DNA of 64,000 nt from Sipunculus nudus. Taxonomy: Eukaryota > Annelida > Sipuncula > Golfingiida > Sipunculidae. This document shows, piece by piece, positions 23,250 through 38,200 of this stretch; within the stretch, counting starts at the first letter, position 1, and every line of letters starts with the position of its first letter. Location of the stretch: the NCBI GenBank assembly GCA_026874595.1, contig CM049306.1:7563519-7627518 (forward strand). The letters run 5' to 3'. The notes under the pieces were generated by a model. It was not told where the DNA came from, ran no database searches, and saw only the letters and a list, made by a program, of their open reading frames with translations. A program made the translations under genes and the position numbers.

Positions 23250-26200
23250 GTGAGCCTGAATTCATGTTGACAACAGGAACCGATCGACCAATTTCAAGAG
23301 AAGCATGACACCCACTGACCTAGTCAAGTTTCTGATATATATTTTAGATCTTGTCAATTAATATATGAAATATCATGATTAATTGATATTGCTATCATTC
23401 ATAAACACGGTATGTTTTTGTTCAGGGCCCATCCTCTGTGAGAGACTTTTCAGTCTTTACTGACGTCACTTTCAGTTTGGCGGCCGAACAGGCTGTTTTT
23501 AAATTCAGCATTGATTATTAATGCTGATTTAAGTATTAATATTATTATCTCTGTCAAGCATATCTGTTGATCAGTAAATGTGGAGTATGACTTACAATGA
23601 GTTATCTGTCAGCGTGAGACGCCAAACAAACGGGTGTGACTTTACCGTCCGACACCGTCCGGGACTCCCTGAATACTGTCCAGGACAAAGCTGTACTGCC
23701 CGGGTCACTAAGACACCATCCCAGACACCAGAATAAGCTTAAAAGTATTACTTAAATGCATACAGACCGGGCCTCCAGTATACCATCCAGGTCAACAAAA
23801 CCAGCCCTAAACGGGTACAGGTGAATTCGGCCCATTTCTAACCCGGCCCGTACTTACCAACCCAGCCCGTACTTACCAACCCGGCCCATTCAAATTACCA
23901 ACCCGGCCCGTACCTGGACCTTGCCTATACAATAACGTGAATCAATATATATTATAATATGTAATTTACATATGTCTAAAATATTAAAATGGGTGTAAAC
24001 TAATGGAGATTTAGAGGAAGGTTTTAGCCTAGCGTGCGCTCTGTCTCACTCTCTCTCTCTGTTTCTACATATACACATACACATAAATAATATACACAAT
24101 ATTTATCAAATCCATAACTTTTTATTTACCTCTCTTAATAATAATAAAGAATCATAATAAAAAACTACTACAAAAATATTATATACTATTCAACATATGA
24201 ATAACTTTGGAATATTTATGTGCGTTTCCTGTCATTTACACATGCAGCCTAAATATGTATATTATGAATAAGTCTTTCCGTTGAAACACACTTGCTGCAC
24301 AAATACATGTAACTAATGTATTACATTTCATCACAACTATTTAATATTTCCTTTGGGTAACATCAAAGGTTTACATGATTATAACGTTTATCGTAAAATT
24401 TAATGTCATGTTTGTCGATTTTAAAAATATTAATTATTCTTCACGGATATAATTTGATACCATACATGATAGCTATTTAATGACACTTTCATTTAAAAGT
24501 GCAGTTTATATTGAACAAATTGCTCTACATTATTTATGTTATCTCATTTATAATGTCACAGGTGAAACAAATATTAATCAGTAAAATTAGTTCTCGTTCC
24601 TGCTCTCTCTCTCTTTTCTCTCGGTCTCTCTCATTAAAAAAGTAAAATATGAGTTAAAAAAAATATTGGGATTAGACAAATTGTGATTGTTAATATTATA
24701 ATATATATTATCGTTATTGTATAGGCAATTCCAGGTACGGGCCGTACGGGCCGGGTTGGTTATTTGAATGGGCCGGGTTGGTAAGTATGGGCCCGGTTGG
24801 TACGGGCCGGATTAGAAATGGGCCGAATTCACCTGTACCCCCCTAAACAGACCTGGCTGTTGGGCACAAATGCACAATAACGAAATATACTACATTGCAA
24901 AACACTCAAAGATCATGTGATTATATTCCACAGCTAGTCATTATTATATTTTAATATGAATATATCGGTTTAACGCCATGTTAATGATTATATAATTATT
25001 ATTAATATTATTAATCTTTTATTTTTTATTATTATTATTGTTAATCATATGCATTCTGTATATAATTCTTCTGCCCAGTATACCGTACGAGCAAAAAAAA
25101 CCAGCCCCGAACTGGCCTGTGCAATAGCCAAATTAAATATACAACATATTATAATATTAACACTCAAAAGATATTACGATTATATTTTTAATAAGAATAA
25201 AATTGTTTGGTAGGCCTATATTGCCATGGTAAAGATCATGTTAATATTATTATAATTAGTAATCATATGTGTTCAGAATGTGATTATACCCGCCAATATA
25301 CCGTCCAGGGCAACAGAACTAGCCCTGAAAAATTCTCACCTGAGGACAAAAGTCGGGGAAAACTGACCCTTTGATCACTAACCGCCTGCCACTTATTGCT
25401 CCACTGAAACCCTGCAAGCCTGTCGGTGTGACATAATTAATTAGCCAAGTGGTGTGATTAGGAGTTATTATACAATGCGTTGGACCATTACCGTCTTCCC
25501 GGTTTTTAAGGCTGTGGTCTATGGTGCTGTCACTGATACATGCCGTGTGCTTATCTGGGAACCAGTCGTTTCGTCACCACAGGAAATTGGTGACGAAGTG
25601 ACCGTCAAAATACATCAGGCTGGACTTGGCCGGGCACAAATTCAAATGCATAGGGAATGACAGAAGAACAGAATATTGATTGACAGAAGAGTGAAATACG
25701 ACTGGGAAAATAGTTATTGCAAAAAAATGCGTTTATACTCTGCAAATGCCGTTTAAAATTTTAGAAAGTTCTTTTGGCGATTTGTTTCTCTGTGTCAATT
25801 GTGGAAGTGGATTTTATTTAACGAAAACACCTGCGTGTGTGAAATAAAAGAACATTTCAAACGGGCTGTCGTGAGGAAATCTTTGCGGTGAGCGGTGACG
25901 TAAATAGCCCTGCATACCATGGCGGTCAGTTGGCCATGCTGCGCAATGTTTATATTTACATGTAATCCACTCCTTGCATGGTGTATCCTGAGCCGTTTAT
26001 GAAAAGAATCAACAACCAAACAAACTTTTCAGTATAGGTATCATTGTGTATCTTAATTTTAATTGTAATAGGTAACAAAACATTGGTGACGAATTGACCA
26101 TTTGGTACCGCATGTAAATTGGTGACGAAATGACTGGTGACGTATCGACTGGTATCCGCTTATCTGTATTGTTGTAATCATATCTTCTCATTAATTATAT

Positions 26201-29200
26201 TTGCAATACATAATGCTTTCAGCAATACGCATATCAATAAAGGCCTAATCCTCATGGTTAACAAAGGCAACCCTCATAGATATATTTTATTATATTCCAT
26301 ATTTTAGTAATCATAACGTGTCATTAATTATATTTGCAATACATAATACTGTCAGCAATACGCACATCAATAAGAGCCTAATTCTCATGGTAAAAAAATG
26401 TGACCCTCATAAACATATTTTTAAATTATATTCCATATTGATGCTGTTACTTATTTTTTAAAGAGAGAGAGAGAGTGATAAATTCATTCTATCATTAATA
26501 TATTGTATGTAGTTGTTTGCACAATTGTGGGTGTGTATGGAAATTATAAGGTATCTTTTATCTCTCTTTAAACAGATAGAATCGTAATTAAAAATAACAA
26601 AAAACACTGTACAGTCGCTAATTAAAGCAGTATTTCTTGGGATCTGGACAATAAAATTGTGTACTTAACATGCATCAATAAGTATCTCTATGCATTTAAG
26701 TAATATTTTTAATCTAGTTCTGGTGTCCCGGGCGGTACAGCTGGGTCCCTGATGGTATTCAGGGAGTCTTGGGCGGTAAATAGTCACAACGCAAACAAAC
26801 CCCACATTATTATTGTTACAGATGCTTAGACTCCGCAGGGACTAAAAATTTTGCTGAATGATCAGTATGTAATAAAGTATGGGCACTTACTCTGAATGAA
26901 GTCAGATATTACTACGTCTCCGTTGGGCCGCTGCAGCCTTCCAGTTGGAACAGCCAATTAGCAGCATTGACAACACGCGATGTATGATGGGAAGGATACT
27001 TTTGAAAATATGGTCTATCCTAGTGCACGGCACTGGCATTCCTGGGAAAAGCCCCCTTGAATTCCTCTTTTGCTTAGATTGCCCACCTAATTTGCATGGG
27101 ATTCCTTTTCTGGCGCACATTCTTGCACATGCAACAACTGAACCCTGCAGTTCAAAGGTTAAAAAACATTTACAGGCACACATAAAGGTGATTTATAGAT
27201 ATAATTTGATACATATTAAGTTTATTGCTATATATAAAATACAAGATTGCTTCTCTATCGCACAGCAAGCAGTGGTATTTCATGTTACAGGTCCGTCCAT
27301 GTACCGCAGGGTGAACTCTCACCGCCAGACGGTCAGGCTCCATATCACATATAAATGGAGTCCCTACATGCTGGGCTAATCTCTGATTGGCCCTCCAAAA
27401 CCCCACTCAAGCTTGTCTATCTCGGGACCCTATTGTCCAATGTTAGATTGGTTGGACAGAGGCTAAGTCCAGAGATGGACTACCCCTCCTGCCAAGTCCT
27501 AGCTCATCACTTAGTGTCCAGAACAAAAAGTGTCACATTCAACTATTTTAATCCATGTCAGATCAGGCGGGAAGGCTAGACCCGAGGGCTGGCACAATTA
27601 ATCGATATATCATTTGATTCAGGTGGTCTGATGCGATTATCAATGAGACTCGATCTCATTAAATGAACCCAGTTTTAATAAAGAAATACCATAAATGGGT
27701 TGATTTTCTTCTCTTCTTTGTTGTGCTCGATTAAAATTATTTTAAAATAATGTAGGTATTAACCCAAATTAAATGCAGTAAAAAAAACAGAGCTTTCCCT
27801 ATTGCCGTCATGAAATAGGGCCACGTCCATGGGGTAACATTGAAAACAGTGAGATATACCAGACATAGTGAAACAAAGCCATTGTTGTTTATTGTATGAC
27901 CAGCAGGGGCGCAGGATCATACCAGGATCAATTCACAGGGGACATCAGTTTCCATCTTCTTGCTGTTCGGGAGGCTTGAGGCAGGCTAGAACTCCTCTAA
28001 GAAACACTTATTTTCAATAATTTTATTGAAGCACTCTTGTTTCAGACTGCAAGTTGCATGTATAAACATTTGAGCTGGGTGGGCAGGGAGATGAGCAGGG
28101 TCTTCTGTTTGTATGTGCTTTGTCGGCTATATAAATGAAGAATCTTGGTATAATACAGAGCCACAATTGGGTTTAATAAGAAGGCTTTTCTGGGTTGATT
28201 CTTCGAATTCAAGCCCTGCCAATGTTAAATTTTTATGTCAGATTTCTGAAATGTAGGTTGCTTTACCTTTTCAGTGTTCGTAACACTTTAAAATTTTCAT
28301 CTTTCCAAAGGAAAGGCTTAAATGTAGTTTTGCCTTTCTGCTGTAATTGCATCCTTCATCATATCAAAGTTCAAACTTTCAATCAGTCACTTGCGGTTTG
28401 ACATTTCTGTATAACGGTTGACCTGTGTTATGGTTGAGCGTCCTAATGGCAACACCCGTCAATAAATGTGTTATGTACAGTGTGATTGAAAATAGGCTGA
28501 TGTGACATAACAAATACGCCAATAACGTATTTCCTTACAAAGGAAGTAATGGGCTGCGCTTTAGACTGAAACTCAGCTCGGTTATTACTCTACTGCTCTG
28601 CAAATCACGAAGCTCTGGTTTCATAAACTCTGCAAAGCCATAATTGCGCAGGGTACCAATGTAGCTGGGGGGGGGGGGGGTGTGATTCAAAGTTACCAAA
28701 CCTTTTCATTTTTGTGTATTTTTTTCTTCATGACTATATGTACTGTGGGGAACATCTGGAAGTTCACCTTTCAAACTTATAGGTACAGGATGAGAAATGC
28801 CTTTCCGTGTATATGTTTGCCTGTCTGAGACAGATAGGGAAAAAAGGTTATTACGACCCCTGCTTTTGATAGCAACATTATGCTTGTCCCTCGATAAAAC
28901 ATTTAATAGTATAATCCATGAAACTGTGCGTGAGAGTGCTTATATTTTTAAATCAGATGTACAGGTATACTTTAACCTAGTTGTGGCTCTGTAGTATATA
29001 CAGAGCCACAGGCCCCTTGCTTCATATATCTGTTGGACAGGCTTCATACCAAATGCTGCACAGCACTTGTTGTGACTCTGTGTTAGGTGCCTGTCCCAGT
29101 CAGCTGACCACTGGCTACACACATGATTGTTTCCACCAGTAATGTATTACATCATCACTGCTAATCTCCAGCCTCCTGGCCAATCCATCTGAAAATGTAA

Positions 29201-32200
29201 TACATGCATCTGGCATTTGTGATAGTAAGTTAAACCAAAATATACTGTCTTGTGGATATATTAATAAACACAAAATCATGTTGGTTATGTGGGTTTTAAC
29301 AATACAAAACTACAAAAAATGCACATTTTCAATCCATTTTAACAGTTGAGTTATTCAATCCAGAACACTACGAACCTTGATTTAGTGCAATAAATTTATA
29401 AATGATCTCATATTCTCATGCAAAATCTGTAAACTGAGACCAGCAGTCAAAATCATCTCCCCCCCCCCCCCCCCCCCCATATTCAATGATACAACTATCA
29501 AAGAATGTACCTTAGATAGTCGTATGATATTTATTCTACTGCATAAACAAAGCTAGACTGTCATGAATTTAAAGCTTCCACTGACACTGGAAAGTTGAAC
29601 TGACTATTACTTTCTCAATCACAGGCCTTTGAATTCATCAGAAAAGAAACATGGGGGATACGCTGTTGTTGACTGCGTTCCTGAGAAAAGAGAGATCACT
29701 GTCAAGGAGCGGCTCACTCCTACAGCAGCTACCAAGACGTTTACATATGACAAAGTGTTTGGTCCCAAAGCCAAGCAGATTGAGGTCTACAAATCCATTG
29801 TTCTGCCAATTCTGGATGAAGTCGTCATGGGGTACAACTGCACCATATTTGCGTGAGTGATGTTTGGGTTTCCCCCTCATCAACTTAGGCTTGTATATAC
29901 TGATATACATGTACAAAGTTTAAGTGAAATAAGGAAATGAGGCATATATGTGATATCATGGTGAGATGGTGAGTTTCTGGGAAGTTTACTTCCTAGAATC
30001 TTTTTGTTGATTATGTCACAAGTTCATTATCTGAAAGCATTCATCTGTTTTAATGACAGATAATTTCTGAGTGTCAGTGTCATGCTCAAAAACAATTTTT
30101 TTTTCAAGAACTAAAAATATGTATTTGACAATGGGCTGTTCTTGTTAGTAAAACTGTTTCCATGTGTGCATATATGCATGCTTGAAAAATTGCTCATATG
30201 ATTTTGTAAGTTCCGTGGTGTTTCCGTGAGTCCATCGGCATATATGCGCATGTGCATATATATGTGTAAAAATCAACAGTGGAGTAATTTTCGTGCCTAG
30301 GGTCTGAATGAACTCAGGGATTTGAGGTAAAATGATGTAATTCCACCATCTTTTTGTGAAAGACCTGCTGGATCCACATACCAACATATGTACATCTGCC
30401 AGTTTATGCATATACACATTTACACGCACATAGAAACAACTATTTGTGTTTTTGTCTATATACGGACATACACGTGCCCATGAACATTATTCATATGCAG
30501 CACCAATGGCAATGAGAACAGCATCTTGGTGACAAACAATACCAATTAATGCTAGATGCCCCCTTCACGGCTTCTTTACTAAAATGTATGACAGGCATGC
30601 CCCCTGTGAGTTTATTTACTTTCATGTATGATACTTATACCCCCTTCAGGGTTTCTTTACTTTTATGTATGCCAGGTACGGTCAGACAGGTACAGGGAAG
30701 ACCTTCACTATGGAGGGTGACAGGAGTTGCGACCCCAGTGTGTCATGGGAGAACGACCCGCTGGCTGGTATCATTCCCCGAGCTATGAATCAGCTCTTCA
30801 GCAAACTCACCATCCAGGTCAGTAGAATCCAAAAAATAGCCATTACAGAAAGGTGTCTGTGCATTTGTAATTTTGATTCATTTAAGTAATTTGGACATTT
30901 TGTATACATGTAAAAGTGCATGCATGTGACACGAGTCTGCTGATGATACGTATTCCACAGTGCTGTCTTGGTTTTGTTACAAAGAATGTGAATCTTATCT
31001 TAGTTTTATTTTATTTTCCCTGAAAAAAGAATTCAGAATTTTCATTCTGGTGTCCAGACATTTTTTAACAGTAGCTTGTATGGATATGTACTAACAGATC
31101 TTGGGATTTGCCAGTTTTATATATAATTAACATTTGAAAATTGGTTATAAATTTTAAGCCTACTGTCATTCCCAATCATTTTTTATTTTTTTTCTTCTTT
31201 ACATGCTTTCACTTTTTATACTATTCATAAATATTGCAGGGTTGTGAGTTCTCAGTGCGCGTGTCTTATTTGGAGATCTACAATGAAGAGCTTACTGATC
31301 TTTTGGGAGGAGACTCTATGGAGAATCCACGCCTGAAGATCTATGAAGACACAACTAAAAAGGTAAGGAGTTTTTAAAGTACATGGCATTGTAGGTTTGG
31401 TTTAGGTATGCAGCATGTCCTTGTTATTGGCTCTCACATTGTTTTTCTTTGCTGAATGTGTGAATGTACTGTTTCCACCATGCTGGTGACATCTGGTGGT
31501 GGGAACTGACACTCAATGTATGGGTTTGTAAAATTGAGAAAATGTTGAAGTTTGTCATATCTCGGATGACATAAGTAAAAAATATACCTTTTAAAGTGAG
31601 CTTCCTGTCTTGGGTTTTAAGCATGTGTCTGGTTATATTTAACAGAACACATACAAAACAGACCCCTATTGCTCACAGTGGGCGGGCTCATAGAAAAGGT
31701 TTATTCATTCGAACATCTTACATCTCATGCTTTGAACATTAACAAAATTAAACATTTCGTTTATAATAACACCTGAAGCTTGAAAATTTTATGTCATATG
31801 AATTCTTTTCAGCTCTTAAAAATGTTAACATTACAGTCACTGTCCACTAAAATGCAGATCTGGTAATAGTCATTAATGTTCTGTGTACATTGATTTTGAC
31901 TCAGTAGAGCTGTTTTAAACATGTTTCATATAAAAGACATAGATTTTGTCACTTGCTTGATGTTTAAAAACAATATTTGAGACATTGGCACAATAGACTA
32001 CAGAGGCCTCTGTTAAATTACTAGACAAAAGGGGAACCATTCCCAGAACTGTGTTGTTGCAGACCATTCTCATAAAATTATTTCCTGAAATTTGTTATAC
32101 AAATCATAAAATGGGGCCAGCTATGAACAGTAAACAGCTAATTTAATAAAATGGAATCTGGCATCATAGCTGAAGATTTTAATGTGATTTCTGTTCCAAG

Positions 32201-35200
32201 TGATGCACAATAAAAAAATGCACAGACAGATTGTCTAATTGAACCTGTAACCCTACTCTCCAGTGAATCAAGCATTACTTGCAAATTTAGCTTGTTGGAA
32301 GGTTATCATATTTATGGTTACTTTCATTTCCTCCATTTTAAAGCTACTTGAAAGAAATCAGTACACAACTACAAAACCTGATTCAGTCATGAAATTATGT
32401 TATCTTATGGATATCATTATTTTGTGCAGATAAAGATGACTTATTTCAGGGTAGGTGTATAATTGGCATATTATTTTGCTCAATTTGTATTATTTATATA
32501 CTATGTTCAGATTTTGTAGGTTCTTGTTCAGTGTCGTTATCTTTTAATTATTTTTTATTTTTATTTTTCCTGTTTATTACAGGGACAACACTGTGTAAGT
32601 ACTGTGTGCCATGATGCAATCATTGCATGACAGGCCTCTTGCTAATTGTAGATCAGATTGGTCCAGGGGTTTTTGTGAAGTACAGCCTACTTGTTTCATG
32701 TTAATGGATTGCTGCCTTAACATGTGATGCTTAGATATATCACATAAAGGTAGTCAGGGGTAGTGGATAGGGTTGGAGTATTGTCATTTCAACTTATTTC
32801 TGTATTCAGCACTGCTTCATTTAGCAATGTTTGTGTATTATATCAGGCTTTCCGTGGCACTCTGGTTATATAAAACTGGTTAATGGGTGGCTTTTCTTGT
32901 CTGCTGAGACTTTTCTCAATGTACATTAAGATTAGCTGTGCATAGAATATCTGTATTGAATAAGTAGACCTATGTGTTTGATAATGAACAAATAAAACAG
33001 ATGCAAGAGAGTGCTGGCCCTAATTTAGGCCACATATCTGGATTGTATGGTGTTATTGTAAGTTAAATGCTGTTCTTTGTTTCAGTATAAGTAAGATCTC
33101 ATGCTCCTGTGTGGAGAGAATGGTCACCTTGCTTGCTTTATCATGTTCTGAGGCCAGTGTGTAAATCATTAGCTGGACTAGGCTTTCCTGTGTTTTCCTT
33201 GTCGCCAGCATGCAGATTCCCATTATGCCTTATCACTTCTTTCACCTTGTGAAGGATCTTACAACACTTGGATGAGCCAGCTTGTTTTATTTACTGTCTT
33301 TTACTTAATTGTTTATGGCAGTGTACAGGTCTGTGCCCTCTTCTGCTTGACTAGTTTACTAACAAGTGTTCTTGTAGGGATTAGGTTGACTTTCACAGAG
33401 CAAAGATTTTCATACTTGCTTGCTGTAATGTGATCTGGGCTTGAACGAGATGCATACATCATAACATATGTTGACACCATGTGTTATAGGGGTCTGTGAC
33501 AGTGTACATGTATAACATATGTTGACATCATGTGTTATAGGGGTCTGTGACAGGGTACGTACATATGTTGACACCATGTGTTATAGGGGTCTGTGACAGT
33601 GTACATGTATAATGTATGTTGACATCATGTGTTATAGGGGTCTGTGACAGTGTACGTACATAACATATGTTGACATCATGTGTTATAGGGGTCTGTGACA
33701 GTGTACGTACATAACATATGTTGACATCATGTTATAGGGGTCTGTGACAGTGTACGTACATAAAATATGTTGACACCATGTGTTATAGGGGTCTCATGTG
33801 ATCCAAGGACTTGAGGAAGTGGTTGTTCACAACAAAAATGAAGTGTACAGCATTCTGGAGAAAGGTGCAGCGCGCCGGCAGACTGCAGCCACACTCATGA
33901 ATGCCCAGTCTAGGTGCGCTTGTACAGTTTGTTTTTATTTATTTCACCATAATAATCATTAATGTATTTATAATAATATATTGTTATAACTTGATTGTTT
34001 CTTCTGTGATACCATTTTGTTTGTATCTGCACACAGGACATTGGAAATGTTCCTTACTGCCTTAACTTTGTTTATGGACCTTGACAGCATTAATTATAAC
34101 TGGTGGATGTCACATAAAATTTAACTTAATAGGTTAATATAAATTCAGATTTTAATGTGGATTGAATCAGTTTCCATGAAGACATTTTTGGTATCATTAT
34201 ATAAAGATTAATAGTGATTCAAAAGCTCAGTTTGTATGGTACTTTTTGACAGCCTCACTAAGCTGGACTGGTCAGTCATTTCTTGCTGTTTCACCTGTTC
34301 TGTGTGCACTCTTTCAGCCGTTCCCATTCGGTGTTCATGGTAACCATCCACATCAAGGAGAACACAATAGATGGAGAGGAGCTGCTGAAGACTGGAAAAC
34401 TGAACCTGGTGAGATGTCTGATTGTATGATCAAAGAATCAGAGAGTAAAACTGAACCTGGTGAGATGTCTGATTGTATGATCAAAGAATCAGAGAGTAAA
34501 ACTGAACCTGGTGAGATGTCTGATTGTATGATCAAAGAATCAGAGAGTAAAACTGAACCTGGTGAAATGTCTGATTGTATGATCAAAGAATCAGAGAGTA
34601 AAACTGAACCTGGTGAGATGTCTGATTGTATGATCAAAGAATCAGAGAGTACTTAACGAAAAGAGTAGAGTGAAATCTGGCTAACATGGCCACCTGCGGG
34701 TCCAGCCAAAGTGGTCATGTAGACTGGGTGGCCGTGTTAGTGGGATGATCATATTAGCAGGATAGTTTGGTGGTGAGCTTTCACTGTATATCTGTTGAAT
34801 AAACGTGAATGGGAATATGAAGTAATAGCAATCTATCAGGTTATACCAGTATAAGGGTAATAAATTTATATTTACCTGTTCCACATTTCAATTCAAATAT
34901 AATCCATATAAGGCCCTGTGAAGCTAACAATTTGGTTGTTGTTTGTTTACTCAAGCTCCTGTGCAATTTCCTTTCCATCAAGTTTCAGGTTAACAGTCAA
35001 ATATCGGTTATGGATGAGCAACCTTCTAATATCTTGTTATTACGTTGACATCTATATTTTAAAGTCTTGAATTGTAAAGGTGCCCATGAGCTGTATAAAA
35101 GACCAACATATTAATTCAGCATAAAGGCACTTTTTCAAGGGCACCTACACATGTATTTATAAATTTTCAGATTTGTGAATAAACATCCAGTTTCAGGAGA

Positions 35201-38200
35201 TGGTTCATGTGTATGTTTTTTATTCTTTTGTTTACTGGGTTATTTATATGATTTGGTCAAATGTTTTGCAGGTGGATCTTGCAGGAAGTGAGTGTATTGG
35301 GAGGTCTGGAGCCGTGGACAAGAGGGCTCGTGAAGCAGGTGACCCGACTAGTCTTAGAAATCCTAGAAAATTAATGATAAAATTATACCTTCACTTACAA
35401 AATTATTACTGATCCAAGATTTTCTAAAGGCTACATATTCATTAGTAACATATTCTGTCCTTTTCTGAGTCTCTGTATGTATGGTTAGCATAAGCATCAT
35501 AGGTGATGAAAAGTTGAGTACAAAGTAGGTGTTTTAACTTCACCTTTATGTGTAACCTTTGTAAGCTGAATGTCTGTTCTTTATGTATAATATTATTATT
35601 GGATAACAGACATGAGAAGAAATGTGTTTTATAGTTCTGTATTGAGGAAATTATGGATATTGATGAAAGACGTTATGAATATCAAATTTCAGGTAACATT
35701 AATCAGAGCCTGCTGACACTTGGCCGTGTTATCACTGCGCTGGTGGAACATGCTCCCCATGTTCCATACAGGTGAGTATCACGTCTACCATGTCCATCTT
35801 CAGAATTAGGCAGATCACTGTTGGTTGGAGATTGTTTCTCTGATGGCAGGACACCTGTGTATGGCTGCTTTTGTAATGATTTTTTCAACCACTGGCAATC
35901 TTTGCAAAGTGTACAGGGAATCCCTGGTGATTGTTTGTAAACTATTCTGTGCTGCTATCTAACTATATAGTGTAGATAATTTTAATCATAAATGAATACT
36001 GAAGACTGTTTTATTAATGGTAACATAAAAACAGTGGTATACCTGTGACATGAAGGCTAACTATAGGGATTACATGTCCCAGTATTGCCATATCAATTCA
36101 GTTTTGACTGAAAAGGGAAAACAAGACCATTAAGCTAAGAGTATCAGATATAATTTACCATTTTAAATTAGTGTGGCAGAGTTTGGTTGAAAAAAGGGAA
36201 TTCTTGGCATGTGGTTGTATATTTTTACATTGTTATGTATCACTTTATAATAGTTTACCATTCATGTTTTTTACAGAGAAAGTAAACTCACTCGTTTGCT
36301 ACAAGACTCTCTAGGAGGCCGTACAAAGACCTCGATCATTGCAACAATATCACCTGCATCTCTCAACTTAGATGTAAGTTATGTCATATATGGTTATTGG
36401 TTAAAATTGGCTGACCAAATATTTATTACACAAATAATACACTTATACAATACTAACTTCACCTTTTTTATGTTAAATTCTCTGCTTTATCTTAATGATT
36501 CCATATAAAAGGGAACAGTAACTGTTATTTATTGAACACAGTTGTTCCAGTTTAATGGTTGTTCTTGCACTTAAATTTCAGTATGGGAAACTTTATTTTC
36601 AATATCTTCAGCTGAATACTTGAGTTTTCATATCCATGCTGTTTTCTTTTTCTTTAATTCAAATTGTCATGATCAGTTCCATCTCAGTAAAGTCTTATCA
36701 TTCCAGGAAACCCTGAGCACACTTGATTATGCACACAGAGCCAAAAACATCACAAACAAACCAGAGATCAACCAGAAATTAACCAAGAAAGCTTTGTTGA
36801 AGGTATGTGGCTTTATTGTGGCTTTAAAAGCAAGGTATCAATCTCAATTTAATTAAATCTATATACATTTTGTAGGTGATACCTTTGTGGTTCAAAATTC
36901 TTAAAGTTTCTTATGGTAAGACTGTCTGGTTGGCTACAGATTGTTAGTTGAATTTCAATATATTTACACACAATTTTCAGGAATATACTGAAGAAATAGA
37001 GAGGATACGTAGAGACCTGGCAGCTTGTAGAGAGAAGAATGGTATCTACCTGGCTGAAGAAAATTACAAGTATGTGCTATTTAATTGATTGGGGCATGTC
37101 ATACTGTTTTTCTTGTCAGTTTTGCTCAAAGTTTGTCAGGTTCATGGATAGGTCAGTCAATTTTAATTACATGTATTATACATTTTGCATCTAATTCATA
37201 AGTTATGTTTGACATGTGTTGAAGTAGTGGATTTTTGTTTTCTTCATAATTTTCTTTACGTAGAACAATGATGACTCGTTGTTACCATAAGATATATAAA
37301 ATATAACAGTCCCTGACAGGAGTTGCTAGATTGCTGTGCTAACTCTATAGGAATATTGGAGAGATGATATACAGACAGTGGTGGTTTGGTGATTTTATGT
37401 TGATAATACGTGAACTCTGTGTTACAGTGCCATGCAGACTAATCTGATGCAGCAGCAGGACCAGATCAGGGAACAGGAGGAGCGTATCCAGGTGCTGACA
37501 GAGGAGATAGAAAAGGTAGGTTTTCTCCACCAGAGGTCACCACTGCTACACTTACACAATATCATTGTGACAATCATGGTTCCAAGAATATTGTCCACAA
37601 AGTAGCCTTAATTTAGCTGCAAAGGGAGACCTATCTTTTCACTTTATTTTTCACATTTTTCAAAGCACATGATCCATGTAGTAAGTCTTCCCCATTTCAA
37701 GTATATTTTTACGCATATATGTTGGCCTTATTGACATTGTGATTATGATGTGACTTGGCAGCAAAAAGTGGTTTTTGTGCTTGACAGGGTTTAAGGTTGT
37801 CTTTATACAAGTAGATGTTCTTGTGCATTGAAAATTAACGATTTCTTTGAAGATATCATTTACTTATGAATCTTTTTGTGTTTTTTTTTTTTGCAGCTTA
37901 ACGAGTTGTTCACAGATACGAAGCAAGAACTAGAGGAGAGGACAGAGGAACTTGTGGTAACCACCAAAAACTTACAGGATACTACAGACAACCTGCATCA
38001 CACCAAACGAGTACTTCGCAGAACGCGGCAGGACCGTGACGAACACAAACATCTGGTCCAAATTCATGTCAAGAATGAGTCTGAGCTTCATTCAGATGCA
38101 ACAAAGGTCTCACATTTGATTAAACATCTTGTAAATTAACATATTTATATAACATGGACAGGTCAACACATTTTGCTGGATGCAAATAAATTACAAGAGC

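Larger units (their letters stand above)
23632..26792. mobile_element. 3.2-kb TIR element in kinesin-5 intron 1 with 8-bp target duplication
   Basis: The left end is GGGTGTGACTTTACCG...GGGACTCCCTGAATACTG. The right end is the inverted CAGGGAGTCTTGGGCGGTAA then ATAGTCACAACGC. AAACAAAC flanks both sides (23624-23631 and 26793-26800). The interior has diverged repeats of a ...CAGTATACC...AACCAGCCC... module (23777, 25075, 25293), GGTGACGAA repeats at 25580-26140 and a nested element. An 8-bp duplication is typical of hAT. No transposase. Confidence 0.7.

Noticed and set aside
26945-27379. 144-residue plus frame in intron 1
   Set aside because: No recognisable domain, an equally long minus frame overlaps it, and no splice context supports it.
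34246-34656. Open frame with five repeats ending [15 protein letters not shown]
   Set aside because: It is a different frame from exon 6 and stays open only because the 51-bp intronic repeat is a multiple of three.
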